DNA of 64,000 bases from positions 24,977-88,976 of the forward strand of contig RFOM01000005.1 of NCBI GenBank assembly GCA_009926615.1, written 5' to 3'. Shown here in pieces: positions 35,548 to 45,445 of this stretch. Every line of letters starts with the position of its first letter. Within the stretch, counting starts at the first letter, position 1. The position numbers and the translations under genes were made by a program. The notes under the pieces were generated by a model that had not been told where the DNA came from, did not search any database, and saw only the letters and a program-made list of their open reading frames with translations. This DNA is from Pseudomonadota bacterium. GTDB taxonomy: Bacteria > Bdellovibrionota_B > Oligoflexia > Silvanigrellales > Silvanigrellaceae.

Positions 35548-37338
35548 TTATTTTTCGGCACGTTGGGAAAGCTGCATAAAAAAGGCATGAGACCACGCCA
35601 AGGGCACGACCCAAGACGGCTGGCTGGATTGAGGATCAATTTGTTCGGGAAGATAGCCCAAAGCGGTTGAGGCTCCCGAGGCCTGCCGGAGTGTGTTGCG
35701 GATGTAACCTGCAGATTCTCCAGAAGGTAAGACCTCGCCTGCGCTCAGACCAAACCAGAGCCCGACCAGCGGCCAGCAGCCCCCGCCGCGATAGGTGTCG
35801 TCGCAGTAACGCCGGAAGCCGATTCCGTGTTTGAGGGCCTCCGAGAGAGAGCTGAAAAGTTCGGAGCGACGGACTGCACTCAGCGGAAATTCGGGGACCG
35901 GCATCAGACAGGCAAGCAGGCTGGCATCGGCGGTGAAATCCAGCTGACCGCCGGCGTTGCGGGTTCGGGCGGGCCATTTGTGAAGCGGGCTGAAATGAGC
36001 CTGTGCAAGTCCGGCGGCTTCCTGTGCCGCTCGCGTACAGCGCTCCTGAGCAGTATCTGTGAGTGCAAAGCGCGCGCCGCGGATCAAAGCTCCGTATGCG
36101 CAGACCAGTGCAAAAAAATGCTGGCCTTCGCGTTCTTCCCAAAGATCAAATCCGGTCAATGCGGTTGCGGGCGAGTCGATAAGTTCATCTGCCATCGCCG
36201 ACAGGCAGACGTTCAGTTTTGTTCTGATTTCGAGGGTCTGTTTGTCGGTCATGCATTTTGCTGCCAGCAGTTCAATCCAAAGCAGACAAACCAGCGGCCG
36301 CTGATCCGGCTGCCGCAAACACCAGCTCGGTGCAGGTTGGGCAGCATCGGTATAACGCTGCTCAAAATCCGCCGATGAACCCAGAGCTTTGGATAAAAAC
36401 AGTCCCAAGCGCAACGCTCTGTCGGTCAGTCCGCACTCCATCAAAGACAATCCGACAAAGGCGGCATCGCGCGGCCAGACAAATCCGTAGCCGCCCGAAT
36501 AGCGCATTTCCCAATCGCATTCAGCCGAGGCCAGCATGGCACCGCTCGGGCTTGAAAGCGCATCGAGAACACGCAGCGACAGCGAGGGCGATCGTCCTGC
36601 CGGAGTGTCTGCCGCAAGTGCAGGGATGTCGGGATCGGCTGCATGCACAACATCGTTTCCGGCTGCGTGCAGTTTCATACAGACGGTCACCGGCGAATTC
36701 CATCGCAGGACCGGCGTTACCGCCACGGCTGCGCACCGACCCATTTCGATGGGTCTGAAGGAGGACGGATGGTTCAGAAACGACTGAACGAGATGTCCGA
36801 GTGAAGTATGTGAATCGATTTGCACGGCGGCCGCGTGCCTGAACTCGCCGGTCGCCATTTTCAGGGTCATGAAAAACGGATCCGCATCACAGCGGATGAC
36901 ACCGGATTCTGAATTCGTCCGGACACACTGAAACTGACTTCGCCGGCCGGCGATTTCAGGGGCAGCAAGAAACCACAGCTTTGTATTGTGCAGCGGACTC
37001 ATCTCGGGCGCATCAATCGTGTACGTGTGTTCAAGGGTGTGGGGGTCCGAAAGATTTGCAATCATTCTGACCCGCAATCCGCGGACCGAAGGATGATGCA
37101 TGTGCCACTGGACTTCCAGACGTTCCAGCGGGCTTATCCACGTGAAGGAAATACCGTCGCGCTCCGGATCAAGCCAAATGGCTTCTTCGCCCTGAACAAG
37201 TCCGAAGATAAAAAAACGAAGGTGATTGTGAAACGCATCTTTGCGAGGCCAGCACCATGATTTCAGATGGCCGTCCCGTTCATATGCGGCAAGAGACGAA
37301 TGAGTCGCAAGCAATGCGCTGTACATCGTCGAATTCAT
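35548..37338 (-). CDS. GH15 glucoamylase-like glycoside hydrolase
   Basis: 596 residues. An N-terminal beta-sandwich (to about 270) precedes an alpha/alpha barrel. Seen in the barrel: GYGFVWPRDAAFVGLSL, the family-15 motif; FDLWEEREGQHFF containing the first catalytic Glu; and GYLPEQIDPQSSQP with the second Glu. Known members release glucose from alpha-glucan ends. No signal peptide, so it acts in the cytosol on stored glucan. Its start overlaps the glycosyltransferase stop by four bases. Together with the phosphorylase upstream it forms an alpha-glucan locus. Confidence 0.85.
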   Translation of the reverse strand: MNSTMYSALLATHSSLAAYERDGHLKSWCWPRKDAFHNHLRFFIFGLVQGEEAIWLDPERDGISFTWISPLERLEVQWHMHHPSVRGLRVRMIANLSDPHTLEHTYTIDAPEMSPLHNTKLWFLAAPEIAGRRSQFQCVRTNSESGVIRCDADPFFMTLKMATGEFRHAAAVQIDSHTSLGHLVQSFLNHPSSFRPIEMGRCAAVAVTPVLRWNSPVTVCMKLHAAGNDVVHAADPDIPALAADTPAGRSPSLSLRVLDALSSPSGAMLASAECDWEMRYSGGYGFVWPRDAAFVGLSLMECGLTDRALRLGLFLSKALGSSADFEQRYTDAAQPAPSWCLRQPDQRPLVCLLWIELLAAKCMTDKQTLEIRTKLNVCLSAMADELIDSPATALTGFDLWEEREGQHFFALVCAYGALIRGARFALTDTAQERCTRAAQEAAGLAQAHFSPLHKWPARTRNAGGQLDFTADASLLACLMPVPEFPLSAVRRSELFSSLSEALKHGIGFRRYCDDTYRGGGCWPLVGLWFGLSAGEVLPSGESAGYIRNTLRQASGASTALGYLPEQIDPQSSQPSWVVPLAWSHAFFMQLSQRAEK

Positions 37339-38795
37339 TTTCCGTGTTTGTAAGAGGCCGTTTTCATGTAAACGTCAACACATCTGCGCGCAGATGTTTC
37401 CCAAGTGAAGCGTTCAACTTCCCTTGAGCCGTGCCGCCTGAGTTCCTGACGGAGACGGTTGCGCCGGACCAGATTGACAATCCTGTCAGCCATAAGTTCG
37501 GTATCCCAGAAATCAACTTTCAGTGCATGCATAAGGCATTCCGCAACACCTGACTGCTTTGAAATAATAATCGGGATGTCCTGTGCCATTGCTTCGAGGG
37601 CCACGATCCCGAACGGTTCCGACACGCTCGGCATGACAAACACATCGGATGAGGCGAGCAGCGATTCAACCCGCTTTGCACTTTGAAAACCGTGGAATGT
37701 GAATTTGTCGAGAATGCCAAGTTCCCAAGCCAGCTGACGCATGGAGGGCAAAAGGTCACCCGTTCCGACAACCTGAAAGCGCAGGTCGGGCTGCAGTTGC
37801 AGCGCACGGTGCGCGGACTGGACGAAATAAGCAGGGCCCTTTTGATAGGTGACACGCCCGACGAAAGAAATCAGAGGCGACTCTTTCTGATTTTCTTTTG
37901 TCTCCGCGCCGGCTGTCTGCTGCCTGTGCTCCTGCCGGTTTTTAACATGCGCAAGGTTCGAAGCATTGTAAACGACATCAATCTTTTCCGACGGAACACC
38001 GTAATGTTCGGTCAGCACACGGCGGGTCAAATTCGACACCGCAACCAGCCGGTCTGCGATGTGGAATCCCAGTTTTTCCATCGCCTGAATTTTTTGATTT
38101 CCGTGCAGTCCTGCGCGGTCGAACTCTGTTGAGTGAACATGCAGGACAACGGGCAGGGAGGAGCAGCCCTTGATGTTCGAAATCGCTTTAAGACTCATCC
38201 AGTCATGTGCGTGGATGACTTCAAAGAGTGATTCGTGTTTGTTGCGCAGCACATCAGTCGCAAGCAAAGAGAGGATTTCCGTCTGTTCCGAAACTTCGCT
38301 TCGGAGAGGCGTCCAGATGTTTGCGGCCGTGACTTCTGAAAGATCCGTGCCTGCAACCAGAGCCTGATATTCGGCCAGCCTGCGGCGGAGCGTTTGTTTC
38401 TCTTCGGGAGAGAGCGAAAGCGATTCAATGTGGGCGGTCTCATAGTGGCTCAGAATATCTGCTGCCTGAAGACTTTGCGCGCCCGCCTGTTTGCGGCTTG
38501 CGGCCGTCGCAATTTCTGCATGCAGGCTGCCTTTGCGGGTTCCCGCACTTGCCACAAAGGTTTCGTCTACGGGTCTGCGGATGCGTTCCGGATTGAACGG
38601 ATGCTCGGGGCTGACGATCGTCAGATGCGGATTGACCTCTTCAATCTGATTGGCGGTTTCATGAGGAAAATGCGGCAGCACAAGCGCAATCTGGTGTCCC
38701 AGACGTGTCAGTCCGGACACAAGGCCCTCAGTTGCCGTAGCCAGTCCACCGGAAATCAGCGGCGGGAATTCCCACCCGAGCATCAGGATCTTCAT
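37335..38795 (-). CDS. glycogen-synthase-like glycosyltransferase (GT4/GT5)
   Basis: 486 residues. Seen: N-terminal ILMLGWEFPPLISGGLA with the glycine-rich loop of GT-B enzymes, VIHAHDWMS, FVGRVTYQKGPAYF, and SEPFGIVALEAMA with the two Glu seven residues apart. An insert of about 110 residues, partly charged coil, precedes HAHDW. The N-terminus resembles archaeal or bacterial GT4 glycogen synthases. I prefer the ATG at 38795 to the adjacent GTG. Sugar donor is not decided by sequence; glucose from ADP- or UDP-glucose fits the neighbours. Confidence 0.82.
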   Translation of the reverse strand: MKILMLGWEFPPLISGGLATATEGLVSGLTRLGHQIALVLPHFPHETANQIEEVNPHLTIVSPEHPFNPERIRRPVDETFVASAGTRKGSLHAEIATAASRKQAGAQSLQAADILSHYETAHIESLSLSPEEKQTLRRRLAEYQALVAGTDLSEVTAANIWTPLRSEVSEQTEILSLLATDVLRNKHESLFEVIHAHDWMSLKAISNIKGCSSLPVVLHVHSTEFDRAGLHGNQKIQAMEKLGFHIADRLVAVSNLTRRVLTEHYGVPSEKIDVVYNASNLAHVKNRQEHRQQTAGAETKENQKESPLISFVGRVTYQKGPAYFVQSAHRALQLQPDLRFQVVGTGDLLPSMRQLAWELGILDKFTFHGFQSAKRVESLLASSDVFVMPSVSEPFGIVALEAMAQDIPIIISKQSGVAECLMHALKVDFWDTELMADRIVNLVRRNRLRQELRRHGSREVERFTWETSARRCVDVYMKTASYKHGK

Positions 38796-38867
38796 CACAC
38801 CACCATCTACGGTTGCAGATTAAGTCAAGATAATTAAATATTCGCCTGAATTTATTACCGAAAATTC

Positions 38868-41378
38868 CTATCGTGCGACAAGTTGCAGATCAAGGGCTTC
38901 CGGAAAAATCCGAGTCGAAGGAGTGACACGCAATCCAAGCGACAGCATGCACGGTTGGTCCGGATTAAAAATACCTTCGTAAAGGTAAGTATTTTCCGAA
39001 TCGCTGCCGCGATGAGTCAAATTGAGCTGCGCGCCGGTGCCGTGAGTCGGAACAAGACACACGTCAATCCATTCGTGCGGAAGAGTTGTCTTGATTGTTG
39101 CACGGACAGTTATGGGTTCGCCGACGAAAGCAGTGCCTTTGGGCAAAACTTCGAGACTGCGAATCTCAAGTTTATTCCACTGGACACGAAGATTTCCGAG
39201 ATTCTTTTCATGCGTGCCAAGATTGGTTTTGGCATCCTGCGCATAGAGACCGGTTTTGGTCGCATTGGCCAGTGCAGGCGCGTATGCATTTCTGAAATAA
39301 TCCAAAACCATGCGCTGTGCACTGAAGGCAGGAGCATAACGCATGACGGAATTTTTCATCTTGCGGATCCATTCCGTCGGAACCGGCGCACTGTAGTACA
39401 GCGGAACAATTTCGTGCTCGAGAAGATCATAAAGCATTTCGCTTTCGCGGTCGTCGCGAATGTCGTCGCCTGCCGGAGTTTCTCTTGAACCGATTGCCCA
39501 GCCGGCATCATCATTGTGTGCTTCATCCCACCATCCGTCCAGAATGGACAAATGAATTCCGCCGTTGAGTGCGACTTTCATTCCGCTGGTTCCCGAAGCT
39601 TCGAGGGTGCGCACCGGAGTGTTGAGCCAGACATCGACTCCGCGAACCAGCCGGTGAGCAAGATTCATGTCGTAGTTTTCCAAAAAGAGAACGCGGTTTG
39701 TGAGTTTTTCGCGTTCGATGATCCGCACCACCTGCTGAATAATCTCTTTGCCGTGGTTGTCATTCGGATGCGCTTTTCCGGCGATCAGGATTTGAACCGG
39801 ACGATCGGTGTTGTTCAGAATTTTCTTGAGCCGTTCAATGTTGCGGAACATAAGTGTTCCCCGTTTGTAGGCAACAAAACGGCGGGCGAATCCGATTGTC
39901 AGGGTTTGCGGACGCAGCGTCTGGCGCAACTCCGCAATGGCATGGGGCGACATGCGCTCGCTGTTGGTCATGCACTTCAGCACACTGGAGGTCAGGCGGC
40001 TTTTTCTCAGCAGGTGAACATCCCAAAACTCGGAGTCGGGAATTCCGAGAATCCGTTCCCATGTTTCGGGTTTTTCGAGTTTTGTATCCCAGCCGCGGCC
40101 AAGATACATGTCGCACAGGTCTGCAAGCTCGTTGGACATCCATGTGCGGGTGTGCACACCGTTCGTAACGTGGTGAACGGGTGTTTCGTTCTCGTTGAGA
40201 TGAGGCCAAAGGCTTTTCCAGATTTTTCTTGAAACCTGACCGTGCAGTTCGCTCACGCCGTTGCGGAAGTGCGAAGTACGGAGGGCAAACACAGGCATGG
40301 AGAACTCCTGCATGTGTTCAGGATGCTTTCCGAGCGCATAGAAATGTTCATCAGGCAAACCGTAAAGTTCGAGCGTCGAACCCATGTGATGTTTGACTTT
40401 GTCGACCGGAAAACTGTCGTTGCCTGCCGGAAGAGGTGTGTGGACGGTGAAGATCTGGGTGGACTGAACCTGATGCAATGCCTGCTGCCAGCTGAGTCCG
40501 TTTTTCACCGCCTGCGAAATACGGGCAAGAGTCAAAAACGCGGAGTGTCCTTCATTGAGGTGAAAGACCTGCGGTTCGAGGCCGATGATTTCAAGAGCCA
40601 GCACACCGCCGATACCCAAAAGAATTTCCTGCCGCAACCGGAAGTCCTGACCGCCTGCGTAAAGGCGTGAGGTGATCAGACGCGCTTCCGCAGAGTTCTG
40701 GCTCAGGTTGGTGTCAAGAAGATAGAGCGGGATGCGGCCGACGTGCAGTTTCCAGATTTGCACGACAACAGTTTCGCCGGTGATTTTCATTTCAAAGGTC
40801 AGCGGCTTTTCCTGTGCATCGCGGACGAGTTCCATAGGCATGTAAAACGGGTCATTGACGGTGTAGTTTTCGCGCTGCCAGCCGTCCTTGCCGATGGTCT
40901 GATTAAAGTAACCTTCATTGTAAAAAAGTCCGACGCCCATCAGGGGCAGTGCAAGGTCGCTGGCGGTTTTCAAGTGATCTCCGGCCAGCACTCCCAAGCC
41001 GCCGCTGTACAGAGGAATACTTTCGTGGAGAGCAAATTCCATTGAAAAATAGGCGATGCTTCTGGGTTTGCAGGCAGTGATTTCGGGCCGGTCTGCCGGA
41101 GGTTTCTGCAGCATGGATTCGAACGACAGTTTTACGCGGTTGAGGTGGTCAAGGAATCCCTGATCTTCGGCAAGCCTGTCGAAGTGCTCACGGCTCAGTT
41201 CGTTGAGCAGCCGGAGAGGGCACGGTCCGCTCTGCTCGTAGGCCACAGGATCGATTCGCCGGAACAAATTCACCGCGTCGACGTTCCAAGACCACCAGAC
41301 GTTGCGTGCGATGCTCCAAAGAGGTTCCAGTGACGCCGGTAATTGAGCTCTGACGTGAATTTGCAAAACGTGGTTCAT
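38868..41378 (-). CDS. glgP: alpha-glucan phosphorylase (GT35)
   Basis: Splits glucose-1-phosphate from glycogen or maltodextrin. 836 residues with an N-terminal helical DUF3417-like segment (LWSIARNVWWSWNVDAVNLF), as in archaeal and Thermotoga-type phosphorylases. Seen: AYFSMEFALHESIPLYSGGLGVLAGDHLK, VFHLNEGHSAF, FARRFVAYKRG, and EASGTSGMKVALNGG with the PLP-binding Lys. The C-terminal about 120 residues are beta-rich and may be a separate glucan-binding domain. It is first of the three alpha-glucan genes on this strand. Confidence 0.9.
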   Translation of the reverse strand: MNHVLQIHVRAQLPASLEPLWSIARNVWWSWNVDAVNLFRRIDPVAYEQSGPCPLRLLNELSREHFDRLAEDQGFLDHLNRVKLSFESMLQKPPADRPEITACKPRSIAYFSMEFALHESIPLYSGGLGVLAGDHLKTASDLALPLMGVGLFYNEGYFNQTIGKDGWQRENYTVNDPFYMPMELVRDAQEKPLTFEMKITGETVVVQIWKLHVGRIPLYLLDTNLSQNSAEARLITSRLYAGGQDFRLRQEILLGIGGVLALEIIGLEPQVFHLNEGHSAFLTLARISQAVKNGLSWQQALHQVQSTQIFTVHTPLPAGNDSFPVDKVKHHMGSTLELYGLPDEHFYALGKHPEHMQEFSMPVFALRTSHFRNGVSELHGQVSRKIWKSLWPHLNENETPVHHVTNGVHTRTWMSNELADLCDMYLGRGWDTKLEKPETWERILGIPDSEFWDVHLLRKSRLTSSVLKCMTNSERMSPHAIAELRQTLRPQTLTIGFARRFVAYKRGTLMFRNIERLKKILNNTDRPVQILIAGKAHPNDNHGKEIIQQVVRIIEREKLTNRVLFLENYDMNLAHRLVRGVDVWLNTPVRTLEASGTSGMKVALNGGIHLSILDGWWDEAHNDDAGWAIGSRETPAGDDIRDDRESEMLYDLLEHEIVPLYYSAPVPTEWIRKMKNSVMRYAPAFSAQRMVLDYFRNAYAPALANATKTGLYAQDAKTNLGTHEKNLGNLRVQWNKLEIRSLEVLPKGTAFVGEPITVRATIKTTLPHEWIDVCLVPTHGTGAQLNLTHRGSDSENTYLYEGIFNPDQPCMLSLGLRVTPSTRIFPEALDLQLVAR

Positions 41379-41476
41379 CGTTCGGCCACTCCCTTGGCGG
41401 TGTGCGTCCGTGCGGACGGGCTGATTTCGATTTTCGGGACCTTAGCCGAAGATGGTTGCAGGCCTTGGCGGGAAGA

Positions 41477-42349
41477 TCAAATGGAGAGAGTCAACAGGAT
41501 GCGCATCAGCCAGTAGCTGTTGGTCGGATGAAAGGCATCTGCCTCACTCCACCGGCTGATTTCACCGAGGATGACGGTCGCACGGCTCTGGGACAAGCGC
41601 TGGGCTTTCAGCGCATCTGATGTGATTTCAACAACAGCATCCCGAAGTATTTGTGAGTGATATTTTTTTCCGGCAGCATCACTCCATTGTGTTAAATCGG
41701 CCAAGATCTTTGGCGATAATTTGACTTTTTGCAACGAGTGCAAACTGTCGGCAGGAAGCAAGACCGGCGGATGCGTCTGATGCGTTCCCGAGAAGACAGA
41801 GTTCAGAAAAGTTGCATCTTCCGGTTCCATAAGGCTGCAGGCACTTTGGAGTTCTTCATCCCACGCAGGTAACGGAGTTTTCTGGCACCGGCTCGTAATG
41901 GTTGAAGGTATTTGGGAAGGGCGGGCTGTCGTGAGCACAAAAACGCACTGGGAAAGCGGTTCTTCGAGCGTTTTGAGAAGTGAGTTTGCACTTTGAATGT
42001 TCATCCGGTCGGCGCGCTCAATCAGCAAAAAGCGTCTGCGCGCAAAAGTCGGCGGATAAAGCGTCCGTTCACGGAAAGCTTCCAGATCTTCGCGACGCAG
42101 GATCGAACGCTCGGGATCGGCGCGCAACAAGTCGGGATGCCGGACAAAAGCATCCCAAAATTCATTTTCCTCAAACTTTCTGCCGTCGGCAAAAAGCGAA
42201 AGTCCGCTGAGTTTAAGCAGCAGGGTGTTCACAAACTCTGCCGGCGTTGTGTCTGCCGCAAATGACTTGCTGATAAAAAGATACGAATGGTGATTTCCCG
42301 ATCCCAGCACTGATTCAAGTTTCAGGCGCGCCTCTGCGGAGAATGACAT
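41477..42349 (-). CDS. holB: DNA polymerase III delta' subunit
   Basis: Clamp-loader subunit. 290 residues, near family length. Seen: YLFISKSF in place of the P-loop region (delta' has lost nucleotide binding), FLLIERADRMNIQSANSLLKTLEEP, and FVLTTARPSQIPSTITSRCQ, the SRC motif that contacts the neighbouring subunit. Usual zinc-binding Cys are not seen. It overlaps the tmk stop by TGATG, the common tmk-holB arrangement. Confidence 0.88.
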   Translation of the reverse strand: MSFSAEARLKLESVLGSGNHHSYLFISKSFAADTTPAEFVNTLLLKLSGLSLFADGRKFEENEFWDAFVRHPDLLRADPERSILRREDLEAFRERTLYPPTFARRRFLLIERADRMNIQSANSLLKTLEEPLSQCVFVLTTARPSQIPSTITSRCQKTPLPAWDEELQSACSLMEPEDATFLNSVFSGTHQTHPPVLLPADSLHSLQKVKLSPKILADLTQWSDAAGKKYHSQILRDAVVEITSDALKAQRLSQSRATVILGEISRWSEADAFHPTNSYWLMRILLTLSI

Positions 42350-43002
42350 CAGGCGATTCTTCCGAAGGTCTCGGTCACAGCAGCAAGGACACGCTGCCAG
42401 ACCTGCTCGGGCGAACCGGCACCATCGACAAGAACGCGTTTGGGGACACGGCCGTCCGGATAGGGAGTCTGTGATGACGCGAGTGATTCAAAGGCAGAAT
42501 GGAGAGATGAATCTTTGATCAGTTCTGCATCCAGCCGGTCGGATTCGCTGCCGGCACGGGACTTCAGCCTGTCCTGAGCTGTCTTCATGTCAACCCGCAT
42601 CACAAGTGTCAGATCGGGTTGGAGGCTTCCGACGACAGGTGCTGCGACTGTGTCAATTTCGGATTTGGAAAGTCCGCCGCGAAATCCCTGATAAATGTAG
42701 CTCGAATCAAGAAAGCGATCGCAGATGATCCATTTTCCGGCCGCCAGAGCGGGGCGGACGGTCTTTTCCACGTGCTGGGCACGTGCGGCCATGACCAGCA
42801 AAAGTTCGGTCCGCGGTGTCGGGACGTCACCGCTTTTTGGAACGCTCTTGAAAACATTTCTTATATCTTCGGCAAGGGGGGTTCCTCCGGGTTCGCGCGT
42901 TTCGAGAACCGTCAATCCCTTGTCCTGCAAAAATTTCGCCAGCTTGGCTGCCTGAGTGCTTTTGCCTGAACCTTCTCCACCTTCAAAGACGATAAACGGC
43001 AT
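42349..43002 (-). CDS. tmk: thymidylate kinase
   Basis: Phosphorylates dTMP to dTDP. 217 residues. Seen: FIVFEGGEGSGKSTQA (P-loop near the N-terminus), VLETREPGGTPLAE, ICDRFLDSSYIYQG (DR motif with substrate contacts), and RAGSESDRLDAE in the lid. I chose the ATG at 43002, which follows GGGGAG by about four bases and begins right before the P-loop; upstream in-frame starts add residues unlike the family. Confidence 0.94.
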   Translation of the reverse strand: MPFIVFEGGEGSGKSTQAAKLAKFLQDKGLTVLETREPGGTPLAEDIRNVFKSVPKSGDVPTPRTELLLVMAARAQHVEKTVRPALAAGKWIICDRFLDSSYIYQGFRGGLSKSEIDTVAAPVVGSLQPDLTLVMRVDMKTAQDRLKSRAGSESDRLDAELIKDSSLHSAFESLASSQTPYPDGRVPKRVLVDGAGSPEQVWQRVLAAVTETFGRIA

Positions 43003-43115
43003 TAGACTCCCCTGTTCCCCGACAAATTTGTTTGAAAAAACGTCAACACTCCACCCATGGCAGGGCCGGCATCGATGGGTTACCATTTTGCACAGAGTCT
43101 CGACGTGAACAATGG

Positions 43116-43646
43116 GTGTCCAAAAGTTATGCACTGAGAACCCTGAAGGAGCGCCTCGTGCGGGTGGATTTGCTCACTCTCTATGCTTTCTCAGACAAGA
43201 CTCATGCAAAGCAGCGTGAGTTGTGGCGGGGCTTTTTGGCATTGGTCATGCCTATTCTGCTCGAATGCGATGCGTCCGATTTTGAACGTATTCTTGAGTC
43301 GGCGCAATGCAAGTCAGTCGATGACATGTTGAATGCCGTCGAAAGCCCGAAAACAGCAGTCCAGCTCGTCTGGTCCATGTCGGGAACTTTCGCCGAGGCT
43401 TTGGGTTTTGAATCGGAACTCGGACTTTCTGCATTTTTGGACGTGGAGCTTCCGTCACGGGTTCATAATTTCGGAAACACCGCTTCAAACGTCAAAGAAG
43501 ACGCCATCGTCACGCACTGGCTGCGAGCTTTCCGCGCTGTCCAGCAAAGGCCCGAATTTCTCGAAATTACCGTCGAGTGGAAAAAGTCTTTCGATTTGCT
43601 GGCTGAAGTTGAGTCACACGAGGCGGAAACCGATCAGGCATCGTGA
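43116..43646 (+). CDS. hypothetical protein
   Basis: About 176 residues from a GTG at 43116 (the exact start is uncertain; there is no good ribosome-binding site). Mostly alpha-helical with alternating hydrophobic and charged residues, no signal peptide, no motif. It is divergent from tmk (113 bases apart) and its last 13 bases overlap the end of the mcp gene. Codon pattern looks coding on the plus strand, and neither neighbour shadows most of it. I do not recognise it. Confidence 0.55.
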   Translation: MSKSYALRTLKERLVRVDLLTLYAFSDKTHAKQRELWRGFLALVMPILLECDASDFERILESAQCKSVDDMLNAVESPKTAVQLVWSMSGTFAEALGFESELGLSAFLDVELPSRVHNFGNTASNVKEDAIVTHWLRAFRAVQQRPEFLEITVEWKKSFDLLAEVESHEAETDQAS

Positions 43647-45436
43647 GGGCGCGGATCATCCTCCTGCGAGATGTCTTCTGCACCCGCAGCTTTACGGATT
43701 TTTGTTCCTGACTCCTGACGGCGGTGACCTTTGCCGCGCACAGGCCGGTGATTCGACTTGGCGTTCAACTGACGGACACGCGAAACGTTGTTGCCCTCGG
43801 TCGCAATTTCTTCATCATGCTGGACAACCGGTTGCTCATCATCGGCATGTGAACGGGAACGCACGTTCTGAAGCTGCTGGCCCTGAACGATGTTGACCAT
43901 ATTCCGTGCACTGGAGCGAACGTTTTCGGCAAGTGCGTGCAACTCCTGCGCTGCGTTTGCCGAGGTGCTGAGACTGCCCGAGTTTTGCACTGCAAGGAGC
44001 GCAAGGTTCTCCAATGTTTTGCAAGTCTCCAAAAGGCTTGCGGCCTGATTTTCGGAAATCGCACGGATATGTTCAGTAAGTTCGGCAAAATGAACTGTGG
44101 CGGCAGAAACTTTGTTAAAGTAATTGCCGAATTCGTCCGCGGAATTTTTTGCGTGCTCGATTTTGACTTGCGCAGCGGCTGAAATGGTTTCCAGTCCGGC
44201 GAATGTTTCGCGGCCGATGAGTTCAGCTTTTTCTTTGCTCTTTTCGAACAGTGCGGCGATATCCTTCGCGGCATTTGTGCTGGTCATGGAAAGATGTCCC
44301 AGTTCTTCGGCAATCACTGCAAATCCCTTGCCGCCTTCGCCGGCACGCGCAGCTTCCACGGATGCATTGAATGACAGAAGTTTGGTCTGGAAAATGATGT
44401 CATTGATGATCTTTGATTTGTCGGAGATGTCGGCGATAATCCTGACGATCTCGCCCAGCTGTGCGCTGCTTTCGGAAAGCCGGCCGCCCATCGAGGCATT
44501 ACTGCGTAAAACCTCATCGAGGGCCTGTGCCATTTCGGCGATCAATTTTCCGGACTTTTCGATATCCACTGAGTTTTCGGCTGCAAGAGTCTGAGTATTC
44601 TTTGCATGTTCGGCGTTCAGTTCTGCAACTTGGACTATGTCCCTGAACGCGTTTGCGGAGTCACCCAGTGATTTGGCTTCATCTGCCGAAGCCTTCGATC
44701 TGAGGTCGGTGCTTTGACTGATTTCTGCTGCTTTTGTGAGGAACTGGCTTGATGCTTCAAGCACATTTTCTGAGCCGCGGGTTAAGCCGCGGACGAACCC
44801 TGTCATCAGTGCCTGAGCTGTCAGAGCTGCAATTCCTATTGCCATGGCCGATGCGACAATCATCCAGTAGATCCATGATTTTCCTGCGAGCGTGACTTCG
44901 CGTTTTGTCGCTGCCGCAGTCGCTCGTTCGCTCTGGATAAATTCATCCGTCAGACGCTGAATCCGCTCGTCGAGCGGTTTTGCAGCAGCTTCTTCGGTGT
45001 TGTGAAACGCAAAAGCCTGATCGACCTCACCCTCAATCGCTGCTTTGAGAACCTTTTCGCTGAGCTCCCGTCTTGCCTGAATTGTAATCTTGAGCTCGGC
45101 CAGTCTGCCCCTTTGGGAATTGTCCTGCGCACGTCCGGCGAGACTGTCAGCTGCCGCCTCCCATTCTTTGTACGCATCGGTGATCCGCTTGGGAAATACG
45201 GATGTCTGTTCAACAGAGGGTTCGAGAATGGCTTCCGCCTCAAGCAGGCGGATTTTGTTGTGTCCCTCTGCCAGCCGGCCGATTGAATTTTCCGATTCGT
45301 AGATTTGCAATGAGGCATCAAGTGTTTTTTCGATACGGAAAAAGCCGAAGACTCCTGCGGCAGAAATACAAAGAGCCGAGACCAGAAAGACCAGTCCGGC
45401 TGTCAGTATTTTCTTTTTGGAGCTCCAGTTTCTCAT
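43634..45436 (-). CDS. methyl-accepting chemotaxis receptor, 4-helix-bundle type
   Basis: 600 residues. One membrane segment at about 8-33, a periplasmic four-helix bundle to about 190, a second membrane segment (IYWMIVASAMAIGIAALTAQAL), then the cytoplasmic coiled coil with no HAMP domain that I can see. The signalling tip reads DIIFQTKLLSFNASVEAARAGEGGKGFAVIAEEL, a clear but slightly divergent version of the canonical tip. A basic, disordered tail of about 80 residues follows. I chose the ATG at 45436 because AAAGGA lies five bases upstream. Last of cheA-cheW-mcp. Confidence 0.88.
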   Translation of the reverse strand: MRNWSSKKKILTAGLVFLVSALCISAAGVFGFFRIEKTLDASLQIYESENSIGRLAEGHNKIRLLEAEAILEPSVEQTSVFPKRITDAYKEWEAAADSLAGRAQDNSQRGRLAELKITIQARRELSEKVLKAAIEGEVDQAFAFHNTEEAAAKPLDERIQRLTDEFIQSERATAAATKREVTLAGKSWIYWMIVASAMAIGIAALTAQALMTGFVRGLTRGSENVLEASSQFLTKAAEISQSTDLRSKASADEAKSLGDSANAFRDIVQVAELNAEHAKNTQTLAAENSVDIEKSGKLIAEMAQALDEVLRSNASMGGRLSESSAQLGEIVRIIADISDKSKIINDIIFQTKLLSFNASVEAARAGEGGKGFAVIAEELGHLSMTSTNAAKDIAALFEKSKEKAELIGRETFAGLETISAAAQVKIEHAKNSADEFGNYFNKVSAATVHFAELTEHIRAISENQAASLLETCKTLENLALLAVQNSGSLSTSANAAQELHALAENVRSSARNMVNIVQGQQLQNVRSRSHADDEQPVVQHDEEIATEGNNVSRVRQLNAKSNHRPVRGKGHRRQESGTKIRKAAGAEDISQEDDPRPHDA

Positions 45437-45445
45437 GGTCATCCT

